Below, in pieces: positions 44,120 through 55,207 of a stretch of 64,000 nt of DNA. The position numbers were made by a program, and so were the translations under genes. Within the stretch, counting starts at the first letter, position 1. Each line of letters opens with the position of its first letter. Origin of the DNA: Macrosoma leucophasiata (Eukaryota > Arthropoda > Insecta > Lepidoptera > Hedylidae); assembly GCA_036365455.1 (NCBI GenBank), contig JAWQUS010000010.1, positions 15,570,501 through 15,634,500 of the forward strand, written 5' to 3'. The notes below the pieces were generated by a model. That model was not told the origin of the DNA and searched no databases. It was given only the letters and a program-made list of their open reading frames with translations.

Positions 44120-45030
44120 TATTTATTTATTTAAAAAAGCGTGAGTAAATACAATTATAGAAATCGAGTCTACCGAGTACCTAAAGAGGTTTATATGAAA
44201 ATATAATCATATTTTGTATCCATATTCAACGTCGTTTCATATTTGTACTGCAATATTCAAACTCGCCTTCGCCTATCCAGAGAAAATGTTAACTCGAAGT
44301 TCTTTTCCGGTTCTCGGTCTAACGAGCCCGAAGCTTCTACGTCGAGTGCTGACAGAACAAGTGCCGATCTAAGGCGTTCACGGCTTTACATTTGAAAAAG
44401 GATTCTCAATGCACAATACTACAGATTGTATCATATACGAGTATATGAGCGGCCAGACAACCTACAAGGATTTAAAATTGTTTGAAAAATGTTTCCTCAT
44501 TCTCGAATAAAATAATAACATATTGTACGTATGTTTTCAACTGAAGCTTTCTGTGTATTGTAGGTATTTTTGTATAATATTATTCGTCCTCGTGAAATAA
44601 TTTTATATTTGGTAACATGATTAAACTTATTGACACGGTAACATCATTGGTAAAACCTTGGTAATTAATAAGGTCCGAACTAGGAGACTTAACACTGACA
44701 AGGCAAACGGTATACCTTTAGGTAGTATAAACTAGGTACTTATTATCATTAACATTTATGTTAAAGATCTATCTAACTTTGTACATCCCTTCTCCTCCTG
44801 TTCATAGCTCTTGAGAAATAAATTTACTGACATATTTAAGCAATTAGACCGCCCATTGTGCATTTAACTAGTTATTACTCTTTTGTATTTTTTGATATTA
44901 TTCTTATTATTTATGAATACTCCACTAATCAATAAACTTTTTAGTAATTTAACTCTACTGAGTTAAAGGTACAGTACGACAGCTTTACAAATAGGGGATC
45001 ACCGGAATATAATAGCTCTCAACTCAAATA
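44120..45030. other. No gene seen
   Basis: A short CpG-bearing patch at 44300-44385 (cggtctaacgagcccgaagc) is noted. The rest is AT-rich. Confidence 0.3.
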
Positions 45031-45034
45031 CCCA

Positions 45035-45122
45035 TTTACCCGCAAGTAGATTATGTAACGCGGTAGTGCCAATGCCCCGGAGCTCCTACTAGTCTTTGGC
45101 GCTCTACCATAAGTAAAAATAA
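45035..45122 (-). repeat. Family M head, reverse, diverged
   Basis: 'gcaagtagattatgtaacgc', 'ggagctcctactagtctttg' and 'gctctaccataagtaaaa' are the family head in reverse. Confidence 0.5.
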
Positions 45123-45579
45123 TTATGAAAACACTCTTTGGTTTCACTCTATTTCATACGTTTGACGAGAAGATGAACATTAAGCGTTAAGATTTCTGGA
45201 AACTTGTCATTCAGGAACTATTTAAGAGCATCCATGATGTCCCAGACAGGTTTAGTTTACTAATAATAATGTACAGAAATGTTAAACTAATACAATCATT
45301 GCTTCGATTTTGATTCCATTCACGCAAACAAAGTAAAAAAAAACAGTGAATGTGATTTATGATACTTACTCGAGCATAAGTATAATTATTTTTTTGTTTT
45401 AAAAACGCAGGGATGTTATATGATTATTACCTGTAATCGATAGAAAGAATGGTATAGAATAATCAAATAACTAATCACTCGAAAAATCCAAATGCAAATG
45501 AATCAAAACTGACGTTAAATGATTTCTTAATATTCGAAATAACTTTTTAATGAGCATTGAATTCAATAAAAGATGAAAC

Positions 45580-45690
45580 AATGCCGTATGTGAGCGCATA
45601 ATGTGCCGCTTTTGTTTTGCACCGAGCGCCGTCATTATAATTTATCGCCGCAACAATGTCTAATGAGTAAAAGCTATGCATATGTGCCAC
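45580..45690. promoter_or_regulatory. Candidate conserved regulatory block 1
   Basis: Repeat-free, compositionally balanced sequence with homeodomain-like and Sox-like words: gcgcataatgtgccgc, gtcattataatttatcgcc, aacaatgtctaatgag. No frame is conserved. The call rests on composition and motif density only. Confidence 0.25.
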
Positions 45691-45777
45691 GACAGTGGTC
45701 AATTTGCGTCTAGCTATTGTGCCAAAGTTAATGACTTACATTATAGCCGACTTGCTACAGTGCTCAAAAATAAATAT

Positions 45778-45993
45778 TGCACATCGAGCTTAGAAAGGAG
45801 ACTTCGGCTTATTTCGGGTCTGTAGAGCGTTTTCTCTTTGGCACCGTACCTATTTGACGTTTGTCGACCATTTTTATCAAGTTTTGACCAATACCGGACT
45901 GTCAGTGCTTACGTAGGCAGTGTGCAGGAGAGATAACACTACCACTACGAAGTCGAAACGAGCCAATCGTCTCTTTCGTAGGCTCGATGTGCA
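45778..45993 (-). mobile_element. MITE F, copy 2, reverse orientation
   Basis: 216 bp, the reverse complement of 25501-25706 with many small changes: tgcacatcgagcttagaaag at the left, 'tcgtaggctcgatgtgca' at the right, 'ttgaccaataccggactgtc' inside. The terminal bases tgca match at both ends. Confidence 0.82.
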
Positions 45994-45999
45994 TTATTA

Positions 46000-46435
46000 A
46001 TTGTGCTGCAGATTATTTTTTATTATTATATTTTTCTAAAGTAATGATAAATATATTTATTCTAATTATTATGTTTATTTATGACACATTTATTTCATTT
46101 ACTCCGTAGAAATAACAGTATTGGTAATAGAATGAAATTCAATGAACTAAAATGTTCACGCTATAAAAATATAAAGCATTTTCTTTTAAAAACACTCATA
46201 CAAATTACTTAAAGAAAAATTGTATTTTTTGTTTTAAAGAGATATTGAAAACCTTTTAGAGACTTGGAGATAAGTTCTAAATTTTTATGATATGATGTTT
46301 TCCACATATTCGAAAGACACTTTATTTTAATGATAACCTAACAACCTGTATATTGCTTAGCATTTTGTTATTCTTCCTAATCTCTAAAATCTCCTAGCAG
46401 CGATTTGTAACTTACTCGTAACTTTACGGGTGCTT
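46000..46435. other. No gene seen
   Basis: Strongly AT-rich, no repeat partner. Confidence 0.35.
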
Positions 46436-46439
46436 TTAA

Positions 46440-46620
46440 ATTTTTCGCCATGTGTGTTTGCGCGAGGTACCTACATATGAATTTCGGAGGTGCAGCAATG
46501 CAGCAGGGCCGAGTGCCGACGTAGGAGGCATCGCATGGCGGAAATAATGACTACCGTTCTGTAATTGGAATGGGCTGCTCCGTACTGGGTGCCATCGCCC
46601 CGTTTCATTAGTTAATAAAT
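46440..46620. promoter_or_regulatory. Candidate conserved regulatory block 2
   Basis: GC-balanced and repeat-free. It contains 'gcggaaataatgactaccgt' and ctgtaattgg, words that recur together in block 3 about 600 bp away. The pairing suggests related regulatory elements; this is inference. Confidence 0.25.
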
Positions 46621-46824
46621 TAAAAACTGGTCAAGCATGTGTGTAATTCGAAAATAATCAATAGGAGTTGTATGTCACATATTTACATCTCCTATTTATT
46701 TGTCATAAAAGCTTTAAAAGGGTTGATGTTTTGTTGCGGATGAATTATAAATCTTATGTCATTCACCTATCCTATATTGGTTAAAATGAAAAAGGGTAAG
46801 AAATATTGGGCGCCCGCTCGTTAG

Positions 46825-46925
46825 GTACTTCGATAGCTTAGTGTTAAAGCTTTACTGGTTATCTTGAGGTCGCAGGTTCGATTTCTGCCAATTTTTCGCA
46901 ATTTTTTCTTTCCATTTTCTTTTTA
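46825..46925 (+). repeat. tRNA-like element, copy 3
   Basis: 'tacttcgatagcttagtgtt' is the D-arm side, 'gaggtcgcaggttcgatttc' the T arm with a B box, and 'ttttttctttccattttctt' the shared tail. The acceptor 3' strand is mutated, so it is not a working tRNA. Confidence 0.55.
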
Positions 46926-47099
46926 ATTTTTAAATTAATCGGCATATATTAAAAAAAACATAACACAAACGAAAAATAAACATTTGTTCTGAGTTGTTTA
47001 TAAATTTAATAATCACATTTTCCGCTAAACTAGGTACATTCTGTTTGTTTATAATTCATATAACATGGTTGAAATGTTGAAATTGTTAGGCAAGGAAAT

Positions 47100-47235
47100 G
47101 TTAGCAGAAAGATGGTGCGACGGTGCATCGGGTTCAGCGTGTTCAGGAAATAATGACGTCCGGCGAGTTGCCTCTGTAATTGAAACATACCGGCCGAGGC
47201 ACAACTAAATTACTGCACGGAAAACGAATACGTAC
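47100..47235. promoter_or_regulatory. Candidate conserved regulatory block 3
   Basis: Repeat-free, CpG-bearing block with 'aggaaataatgacgtccggc' and ctgtaattgaaac, matching words of block 2 in the same order. Confidence 0.25.
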
Positions 47236-47239
47236 GGGG

Positions 47240-47650
47240 GAAATCTAGTTTAGAACATATTTCAGAAAATACATTTTCGACAATCGCCTACCTTTTCATA
47301 ACGAACTCTTGTACAACACAGACAATTGTAAACAAGGTACGTAAATAAAAATATTTTCTTTGTAAACTCAAACTTATAAATAGATGTATTCTTTGAAGAA
47401 TTGTACTTTGTTACTTGAATGCAATTTATCAGTAAGAAAATAAACTGATTTTGTTGCAAACTGAAATTGAGAAAATGCCCGGATTTTGCGCCATCGAAGT
47501 TTGAGTCGGGCTTCAAGTGAAATAGTTTTTTGAGTGAAAGGCAGTGTTTTAGAAACAGACAATAAAACTTTCAGATTGATATCGTAGAGCGCCTCACGTG
47601 CACAAAGTTGCATGCTGTTATTTAAAAATACGCGCATGCATGATACCTTT
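47240..47650. other. No supported gene
   Basis: Overlapping minus frames at 47262-47637 are lysine- and phenylalanine-rich, lack domains and overlap in two phases; I do not call them genes. Confidence 0.3.
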
Positions 47651-47656
47651 TTTTAT

Positions 47657-47912
47657 GTAAAGGAAGTGGCATACTAGCATGCAGTTCGCATTGATGTTAA
47701 GTGATGACTGCAGCCTATAGATACCCACACAAAGACCAAGGTCCACTCCTGAGGCCTAAGGTGTTACGCCTCTGTGCCGGAAATTACAGGGCCGTACATT
47801 ACCACAGAACACGATAGTGCTGAACACTACCATTTAGTGGCAAGTATATTGTAATGCGATGGTGCCTACGCCCGCGAACTCCATCACTGGCACTCTACCA
47901 CCAGTAAAGTAC
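47657..47912 (-). repeat. Family M reverse copy, near complete
   Basis: From 'aaaggaagtggcatactagc' (tail side) through 'cgatagtgctgaacactacc' to 'tggcactctaccaccagtaa' (head). An internal piece near 47740 (after 'accaaggt') is deleted. Confidence 0.8.
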
Positions 47913-47914
47913 TC

Positions 47915-49100
47915 GTACCTCTATAAGCAAACTCAATCGTGCATAAGTAAGATTCAAATGTCACAAAAATAGTAAAACTAAGGAAATGACTGATCTATTT
48001 TTAACACGTGAGACGGTGTTGAAACGATGATCTCGTTCAAAATATCATAAAAAGTACAACTTTTCGGTCGTAAAATTCATTGCAATCAAATCCAAAGTTT
48101 GAAAAGTCTTTTTATATTCCATAAAATACTTTTGCACTAACATTAGAAACTTCTCAGTTTTACGCGTTAACTCGCACACTTATCATGTGGTATGAAGCAT
48201 GTAAGTTAAATGTAATTGTGACGTTGCATTCAAATGTTTATGTTAAAAGATTTTTGATAACACCCCATGTTTTAATTTGAATTAAATTTCATTGTTAGTA
48301 TGTTTCGTTTATTTTAATAAAACATCGTTACATGTATCTACCAATCCATGTTTTGTCATTACTATCATCTTTACAACTACATAATTATTCTTCACTACGA
48401 GATAGTAAGTTTACGCTTAACTGGGTAGTATTAACTGTGCTCGATATAGCTATTGCAAAAACAAGAATTTATTGTTGTACACAAAATACTTCAAAAATGA
48501 TAAACTAAAGAATAAAAAAAAAATGTTATTTTTATTACCATAATTTGAATAAATTGTTGTAATTAAAAAATATTAACGGTTTTGAAAATCAACTCAAAAT
48601 TATGAAATAAGTAATATTTTCTATATTCAGAACAACTAAAATAACTAAGTAAATTAAATCAAAAGTAGATGAAAAATCAGTACAATGAAATAGGGGATGG
48701 ACGTTTATAGTGTTAGGTATTCAACGCGGACGAAGTCACGGGCAATGGCTAACAAATGAAACATAAAATGGCGATTCCGTTTTGATTCTTAAATTGGATC
48801 GCAATAAGACGTCGTGGTATGCTACTGCTTAATCATATTTTGACTGTCGTAGAATGAACTGCGTAGAATTAACTGCTGAAAATTTATTCAAAGTGAAACA
48901 CCTCCCAATCTCAAAGTTTAAACGCAAGAAAATATTTGTCCCGTAAAGATTAATTTATACAATCTCACCCTCACTTTGAAGATTTTTGTCGATATAATTA
49001 TGCTAAACAATATCAGAAAATAATTGAAGCGAGTGAAGATGAACACTATGACGGAAATTGCGTGGTACAATACTTATTAAACGATTAAGACTTATGACGG
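47915..49100. other. AT-rich DNA without a gene
   Basis: Only a scrap of an 'acgcggacgaagtcacgggc' repeat (48724-48745, the fold-back family) is recognised. Confidence 0.4.
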
Positions 49101-49107
49101 TATTCAA

Positions 49108-49328
49108 TCTATACTATATTTTTCTTTATATTATAAAGCTGAAGAGATTGTTTGTTTATTTGTTTGCTTGAACGTGCTAATCTCAGGAACTACTGGTCCG
49201 ATTTGAAAAATTCTTTCAGTGTTAGACAGCCCATTTATCGAGGAGGAGGTGAATACGCGCTCACGCTAAGATGAATAGGAGAGGGTAGGTGACATTGCAA
49301 TCGCGCGAAGCCGGGGCGGGCCGCTAGT
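49108..49328 (+). mobile_element. Short non-autonomous Helitron-like element
   Basis: It starts TCTATACTATATTTTTC, continues 'attataaagctgaagagatt', a tttgtttgc-rich stretch, 'ggaactactggtccgatttg', 'agcccatttatcgaggagga', and ends 'gcgaagccggggcgggcc' then GCTAGT. The TC start, CTAG end and terminal GC hairpin are Helitron marks. It is a widespread kind of short element in moths and butterflies and codes for nothing. Confidence 0.82.
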
Positions 49329-49361
49329 TAGTTATAATTTCACAATGTATGTATGTATGTA

Positions 49362-49505
49362 TCTTCACGCCAGGTCCCTAACGGGGTAGGCAGAGAGTGT
49401 AGAACGCCAGATATCCCGGTTCTGACAAACCTCTCGTGCCTCGTCTACTTTCATCATTCTCTTCATACATGCACGCCGATTCCTAAGACTTTTGATTCCA
49501 CCATA
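49362..49505 (-). repeat. LINE tail L, longest copy
   Basis: (tatg)n then 'cttcacgccaggtccctaac', 'agagagtgtagaacgccaga', 'tgacaaacctctcgtgcctc', and finally 'cattctcttcatacatgcac' and 'gccgattcctaagacttttg', which overlap in reverse the polymerase remnant at 23460-23490. That joins tail L to the 23290 LINE. Confidence 0.75.
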
Positions 49506-49702
49506 GGTACATACTATTAATCACGCAAAGTGGTAACATGAAAACTTGTTATAAAAGTTATTGGGTAGGTACCATCTGAATGCAAAAAATGGACGCGAGT
49601 ATTTTTCTTTATAGGTATATCGGTGGAAAGATTGTTCAAAAATATTTTGAGTGCGCAAAAACAATTGATTAAAACACAAATTCTATTTATGAAAAGTATT
49701 AA

Positions 49703-49935
49703 CTTTACTGGTGGTAGAGTTCCAGTGACGAGACTCCCGGGCGTAGACACCGCCGCATTACCTAATCTACTTGGCTAGCTAAATGGTAGTGTTCAGCACT
49801 ATCGTGTTCCAGTCAGGTGTTAATGTACGGCCCTGAAATTTCCGGCTCAGACGCATAATACCTCGCCGGCCTCGCATGTACATTGTAATCACTCGTTTCA
49901 TGTAGATGTTTATAGGCTACAGTATTACTTACAGA
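49703..49935 (+). repeat. Family M plus copy
   Basis: Head tttactggtggtagagttcc, middle 'tggtagtgttcagcactatc', end decayed near 'tgtttataggctacagtatt'. Confidence 0.75.
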
Positions 49936-50019
49936 CATAAAAAAAATAAAAAGTACGTCCAGCATCCGAGCCCTATCATTACCTGTTAATAAAATTAGCC
50001 CACCTGTAATGTACACTTA

Positions 50020-51600
50020 CATAGCCTCTACAAGAAGAAATCTACAATTTAACTGAAGACGCAGCCAATTGGCTAAGAAATCTGAATGTAGACTTATAAT
50101 TATAATTTGTGTGTATTCGCCTATTCTACAGACTGCCAAACGATTAAATAAACAGCCTTGACACATGAGCCAATGGCTATTTTGCTACACTTTTGACTGC
50201 TCTCATCTTCTCAAAGACAACGATATTTTCCGAATTAAAAAACATGGGATTTATCACATAGCGTGTGAGTCAGGACGGCAAGGCGATTGTGCTATAAAAA
50301 AACCCATGCACGAAATATCATGTTCGGGGCAATATTTTAGTAGATGTGGTAACGTCACGTTCACATCTTGTCTATTCACTTCAAAGCAGTGTGCGCTTAG
50401 GTTACAACGTTGCGCTTAAACTTCACTGCCTTTTGAAGAAACATAGTAAACTATCGGTAACTGGTACATAATAAAATCCTCGCGCTTATACGTCATCTAT
50501 AAGGCCTATACTAGGTATATTACGCATTTTGGATATTCATCGACGTACGTAACACAGTACGTAACACGTATCATAGTTTGCGAACTATTCAAAATCGATT
50601 GTTACGTAAAACGTGTACCTAGGGTAGGTACGCCTATAGTGCCTTACGCCAGTGTAATCATAATTAAGAGCTTACCGCAGGCGTTGACAAACCCATATTG
50701 GCAAAGACAGCATTACAAGTTTTACTCATTAGCGATTAGTGTAAGAATTTCAAGCGAAGATGTTGCAGACGCCATCGAGACATAGCATTATGTTGACTTT
50801 ATCGATCTCCTAGCATTCTATCCACATCTCAGGCCATCAGGAGCGACTGTAAAATAATCTAACGTATACAAGATAACACAAGATTTATCATTACTAATTT
50901 TATTTACAGTTCACTATTAAATAGAATTTCAAATTCGAGTAAACTTTTTTTATATAATAATATAATTATAAAAGACAGACAAGTACTAAATACTCTTTTC
51001 CGAAATGCTAAATAAGAATTCAGAACCCTCTAATATGGACATGTCCAGTCCAGCCGAATTGGGCTATTTCTATTTTCGTATATTTTACATATATTATTCA
51101 ACATTAAAAGTAATGCATAGAATATTACGAAGAGCATTAGACGTAGTGTGTTACAGAGAGCGCAATCAACAATTATTCACGAATATAAACGTCATGTCAC
51201 ACTGGAATTAACTCTGTTAGCTCGTAAACATGTTCTGACATTGATTTATAGCATTAATTCCACCATACCGGCCTATAATCGTTAAACAGGCTTTTAATAA
51301 GCATAACGAATATTAAGTTTGCTTATAATAATAATAATAATAATGGATCTCACTCCATAGGCCCAGCCAGCTAGTCCCCCCAGTTCACCCACATAGCCCA
51401 AAGTTTGGCTAATCACTTTTCATTACAATAGTCCCATTATATTCTGCGGGTACTGTCTGTGTCTGTATTAACTATTGATGCAGTCAGAGAGAGGTCCCGC
51501 CGAATATAACCCATTACAAAGTTGATCAAAATTCTCGAAAGGGCCTCTACGTGTTGGACCCCCCATGTCCCCGCGCAAGCCTGACAAAGGTCCGGGGTTC
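50020..51600. other. No supported gene
   Basis: An 84-codon ATG frame at 50165-50419, with nine or so cysteines, has no recognised domain and no splice or promoter context. Another at 51005-51211 is equally unsupported. A (taa)n tract lies at 51327-51345, followed by GC-richer unassigned sequence. Confidence 0.3.
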
Positions 51601-51627
51601 AAATTGGACCCCGTGCTGACGAGAGAT

Positions 51628-51993
51628 AATAATGGCAACCCATTATACGTTCCACTGCTGGGCACGAGTCTCTCCCCGTTTTAGGGGTAGGCCTGGAGCT
51701 TACTCCACCACGCTGCTCCAATGCGGATTGATGGAGGTGGGTGGGTTAATAATCAACCCGCTGTCGGATGTTTTCAAACCGCCCATAAGGCCTCCGACAA
51801 GGTCTAACGACTGCTATCTATCGATAGCAACCGGGACCGATGGCTTAACGTGCCCTCCGAAGCACGGAAACGCGCATTTAATTTGCCACTAGCGGTCACC
51901 CATCACACTACCCGACCACACCCGTAGTGCTTAACCGAGTAGATCGCTTATGATCTACACCAGCCGCTGGGCTATGCGCGCTTCAGTTTGCTT
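51628..51993 (-). repeat. SINE with a 5S rRNA-like head
   Basis: On the minus strand the element starts near 51993 with gcgcatagcccagcggctgg. At about 51955-51890 it has cgatctactcggttaagcac, cgggtgtggtc and gatgggtgaccgct. These match, in order and spacing, the internal promoter half of animal 5S rRNA (box A gttaagca, then cgggcgcggt, then box C gatgggtgaccgc). The body follows, then a tail ending in cccagcagtgg and aatgggttgcc with (taa)-type ending, typical of a LINE-derived 3' end. Two 5'-truncated copies are at 4684-4868 and 9112-9195. The fit to known 5S-derived SINEs (SINE3) is an inference. Confidence 0.65.
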
Positions 51994-52114
51994 ATATTAT
52001 TTGTGAATTATTCACATGGAGCAATAAGTATTTCTAACTCTTATTTGATAAATACCCTGAGTCTTTGAATTACTGTCCCTTGTTAACTGTTTTTATAATA
52101 ATATAATGATAACT

Positions 52115-52275
52115 AGCTGTCCCAGCTAACTTCGTATCGCCCTAGAAAATAAAAAAAAATGTCTAAAAATGTTATGAAAAATAGATGTTGACAAAATTTC
52201 ATGAGAATCTGTCCAGCCGTTTCGGAGGAGTATGGCAACGAAAACTATGACACGAGAATTTTATATATTAGATAT
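52115..52275 (+). repeat. Repeat T, near complete
   Basis: actagctgtcccagctaact, 'gaaaaatagatgttgacaaa', 'atgagaatctgtccagccgt' and 'acacgagaattttatatatt'. This is the family split by the LINE at 12726/16482. Confidence 0.75.
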
Positions 52276-52662
52276 GAAATTTGTTTATTGACAAAAAAAT
52301 AGATACATCAATTTATATGTTGAATCCATAGATTCCCGAACTAGTTTTCACTGTATTTCGGGAATCAGTGGCTTCTCCTGTTGATAACATGATTTTATGT
52401 CATAGAATGTCCCAAATTATTGTACATGTGTCAGTTGTAGTGACGATTCGGTATTTTATTTTGTTATGTATATAGATTTGCCAGCATGTTCTCAATTCCT
52501 TCATAATCATAACCTTTAAGCCATATATATTCAATTTTTTTAAAGTTGTTATTGTTAACGTTTTTGATGGGCGTATTACAATTTTTGTTTTTTATTTTGA
52601 GTACAGAGAGTTGTTAGATGAGAACAGTCGGTATTCACCACGTACGGCTGAATACTGAATGT

Positions 52663-53140
52663 ACCTAAATCTATTTCAGGTCGAATTTATAATGCCCTCC
52701 AATCCCTTCACTGGGACTTAACTGGTGGTAGAGTCCCAGTGTAGGGACCCGAGTGCGTAGGCATTACCTAATTCTTACCTCATTACCTAATCTATTTGCC
52801 GCCAAATGGTAGTGTTCAGCACTATCGTGTTCCGGTTAGATTTTTTTTTAATGTTTTGGAATTGGCAAATAAGCATGCAGTTCACGTTGATGTTATGTGA
52901 TGACTGCAGCCTATAGACACAAAGACCAAGGTCAAAATGCAGATGTGTTACCACTCCTGAGGCCTAAGGTATTATGCCTCTGTGCTGGAAATTACAGGGC
53001 CGTGTATTACCACCTGACCGGAACACAATAGTGCTGAACACTACCATTTAGCAGCAAGTATCAGGTAATGCGGTAGTGCCTACGCCCACGAACTCCGTCA
53101 CTGGAGCTCTAGCACCAGTAAAATCTACTTCAGGTCTATC
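52663..53140. repeat. Inverted family M pair, duplicated unit 1
   Basis: A flank (ctaaatctatttcaggtcga) is followed by a plus family M head (52720-52850, cut after 'gtgttccggttaga') and directly by a near-complete minus copy (52850-53125). The two halves can pair over the head. Confidence 0.82.
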
Positions 53141-53613
53141 TACCTAAATCTATTTCAGGTCGAATTTATAATGCCCTCGAGTCCCTACACTGGCACTTCT
53201 GGGACTTTACTGGTGGTAGAGTCCCAGAATAGGGACCCGAGGGTGTAGGCACCACCGCATTACCTAATCTATTTCCCGCCAAATGGTAATGCTAAGCAGT
53301 ATCGTGTTCCGGTTAGATAATAATGTATGACCCCGTAATAACTTTTTTTTATGTAATGAAGGTGGCAAACAAGCATGCAGTTCACATTGATATTAAGTGA
53401 TAACTGCAGCCTATGGACACTTGTACAAAGACCAGAGGTCAAAACGCAGATATGTTGCCACCCCTGAGACTTTAGTTGTTATGTCTCTGTGATAGTTATC
53501 ACGGGGCCATACATTACTATCTGGATCTAACCGGAACACGATAGTGCTGAACACTGAGCACTACCATTTTGCGGCAGATACATTAGGTAATGCGGTGGTG
53601 CCTACGCCATCTA
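53141..53613. repeat. Inverted family M pair, duplicated unit 2
   Basis: It repeats unit 1 about 478 bp downstream with the same flank, the same cut head and the same join to a minus copy. The divergence shows it is not very recent. The 3' edge fades after 'tgcggtggtgcctacgcc'. Confidence 0.82.
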
Positions 53614-53619
53614 AATAGA

Positions 53620-54750
53620 TACAAAATCTACCCAACAACAACAATGCGTACCGAATGCAAATCAACAAGAACACTCTTATGTTCGAAATGTATATTAAGC
53701 GCCAAACATACTCCTCTTATATCTTTGTTAAGCGCATTACACGTATTTTTTAAATAAAATTCCAGTAATAGTGTGTGAAATAAAAGACAAAAAATTTCTT
53801 TGACTTCATCTTTTTATACATGATTAAAGACATGTACTGATCTCCAAGTCCAATATTCGATTACAAAAAAAAGAAATATGATCGGCAATTTATAGTTCAG
53901 TGAGTTTGAACAAATTTAATATAACTTGAAAGCAGAACGTGATAAGTAGGTACATGGATTCAAATTTCATAAAACAAAATGGGCTATATTTTATATTTAA
54001 GCAAGAAATACCATACATCAATGTCAGGACCGCATAGCCAAGAAGTGATTTCCAATGGATGCTCGGGGCACAGGAATGTTAAACGATTTTAAAAGAGCGC
54101 CTTTGCTGGGACCTTTTATCAGAGTACAGATTCTGCTTAACGTAAAAACATTCACAAGTGACTGCATTGCAGGATATAACTAAGAAATAGTGTTGTTTTG
54201 GCAGATGATCTGTTTTGTACCTGTATAACATAATATATCTGTACGACTGTAGCGAGGTTTAATCCCGTATATTAGGCATGACTGACGAAAAATATTTTAC
54301 GTGTAAGTAAACAGAAGTGCTATGGAAATTTATGTTTTTAGGGTGTCTGAGTGTTTATTCGTAGATGCAAATGTCAAGTGATTTTTTATGTAATAAAATT
54401 TTCAAACAAGTGTGCTGGTCACATTGATCTTGAGTAAATATTGCAGCTTTATACCTAAGCTATGGTTTAGGACTCATAGGCGTCTACAATGCGTAGGTAC
54501 GTAGCTCAAATGCATCCCCTTATATAGGTGTGCATTTGAGCTCACTCACTAGGACAAAATTCTACATCCAAATTAATTTTATGCAATAAAAATAACGGTT
54601 TTGTGAAACCGTTTTACCTCAAGCTGGTATACAAGGCATATAATATATTTGGACATTAAAATGTGAAAGTTAATTTATTCTGTGTCAAGTGCATGGTACA
54701 ATGCGTAACATGTATTTTTCTTAATACACATTGCATATTATGTATTATTT
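53620..54750. other. No gene; one small hairpin
   Basis: agctcaaatgca (54503-54514) is mirrored by tgcatttgagct (54531-54542). The rest is AT-rich with no repeat partner. Confidence 0.4.
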
Positions 54751-54754
54751 AAAA

Positions 54755-54842
54755 CTAGCTGTTGCCCGCGGCTTCGCCCGCGTAGTTGTCGTTTTATAAA
54801 TAACTATAAAGCCTATGTTCTTTCTCAAAGTCAGCTCTACAT
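54755..54842 (+). repeat. Left half of repeat R, cut by a LINE
   Basis: 'agctgttgcccgcggcttcg', 'gttttataaataactataaa' and 'tctcaaagtcagctctac' match the reverse of 26080-26165. The family continues at 59827 (atctgtaccaaatttcatta). Confidence 0.8.
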
Positions 54843-55104
54843 AATAAATAAATAAATAAAATATATTTTATTTCAGTAAATTCATAAGCAAATTTTTACA
54901 CCGAGACTTCCCAGTAAGTAGTCACAAGACACTTGAGTTAGGAATGCCTCGCTCTTCCACCGTGATGAATGCAAGCGATTTACATTGTATCTTAAAGTAA
55001 TAAGCTCAATTTAGAGTAACTTAAACTAATACCTACTAAAAACTACTCGTAAGTATTATAAATTAAGAAGTGTTTGCGTGATTGTGTGTTTAATCTACGT
55101 CGCA

Positions 55105-55142
55105 CATGTACGTGTGAGTGTGAGTGTGTGTGTGTATGTATA

Positions 55143-55175
<33 letters not shown>

Positions 55176-55200
55176 GTTTGTTAGTGTGTGTGTGTGTGTG
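55105..55200 (+). repeat. (GT)n microsatellite in the LINE 3' UTR
   Basis: About 95 bases of gt/gtgtatg just beyond the ORF2 stop. A similar tract at 61626-61665 lies beside a similar tttatttatt-ended sequence. Confidence 0.9.
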
Positions 55201-55207
55201 TATTCTA

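Noticed and set aside
47262..47637. Host exon on the minus strand
   Set aside because: Two overlapping phases and no splice-bounded conserved domain.
50165..50419. Cysteine-bearing small protein
   Set aside because: No domain, signal, splice context or copy supports it; kept only as a note.
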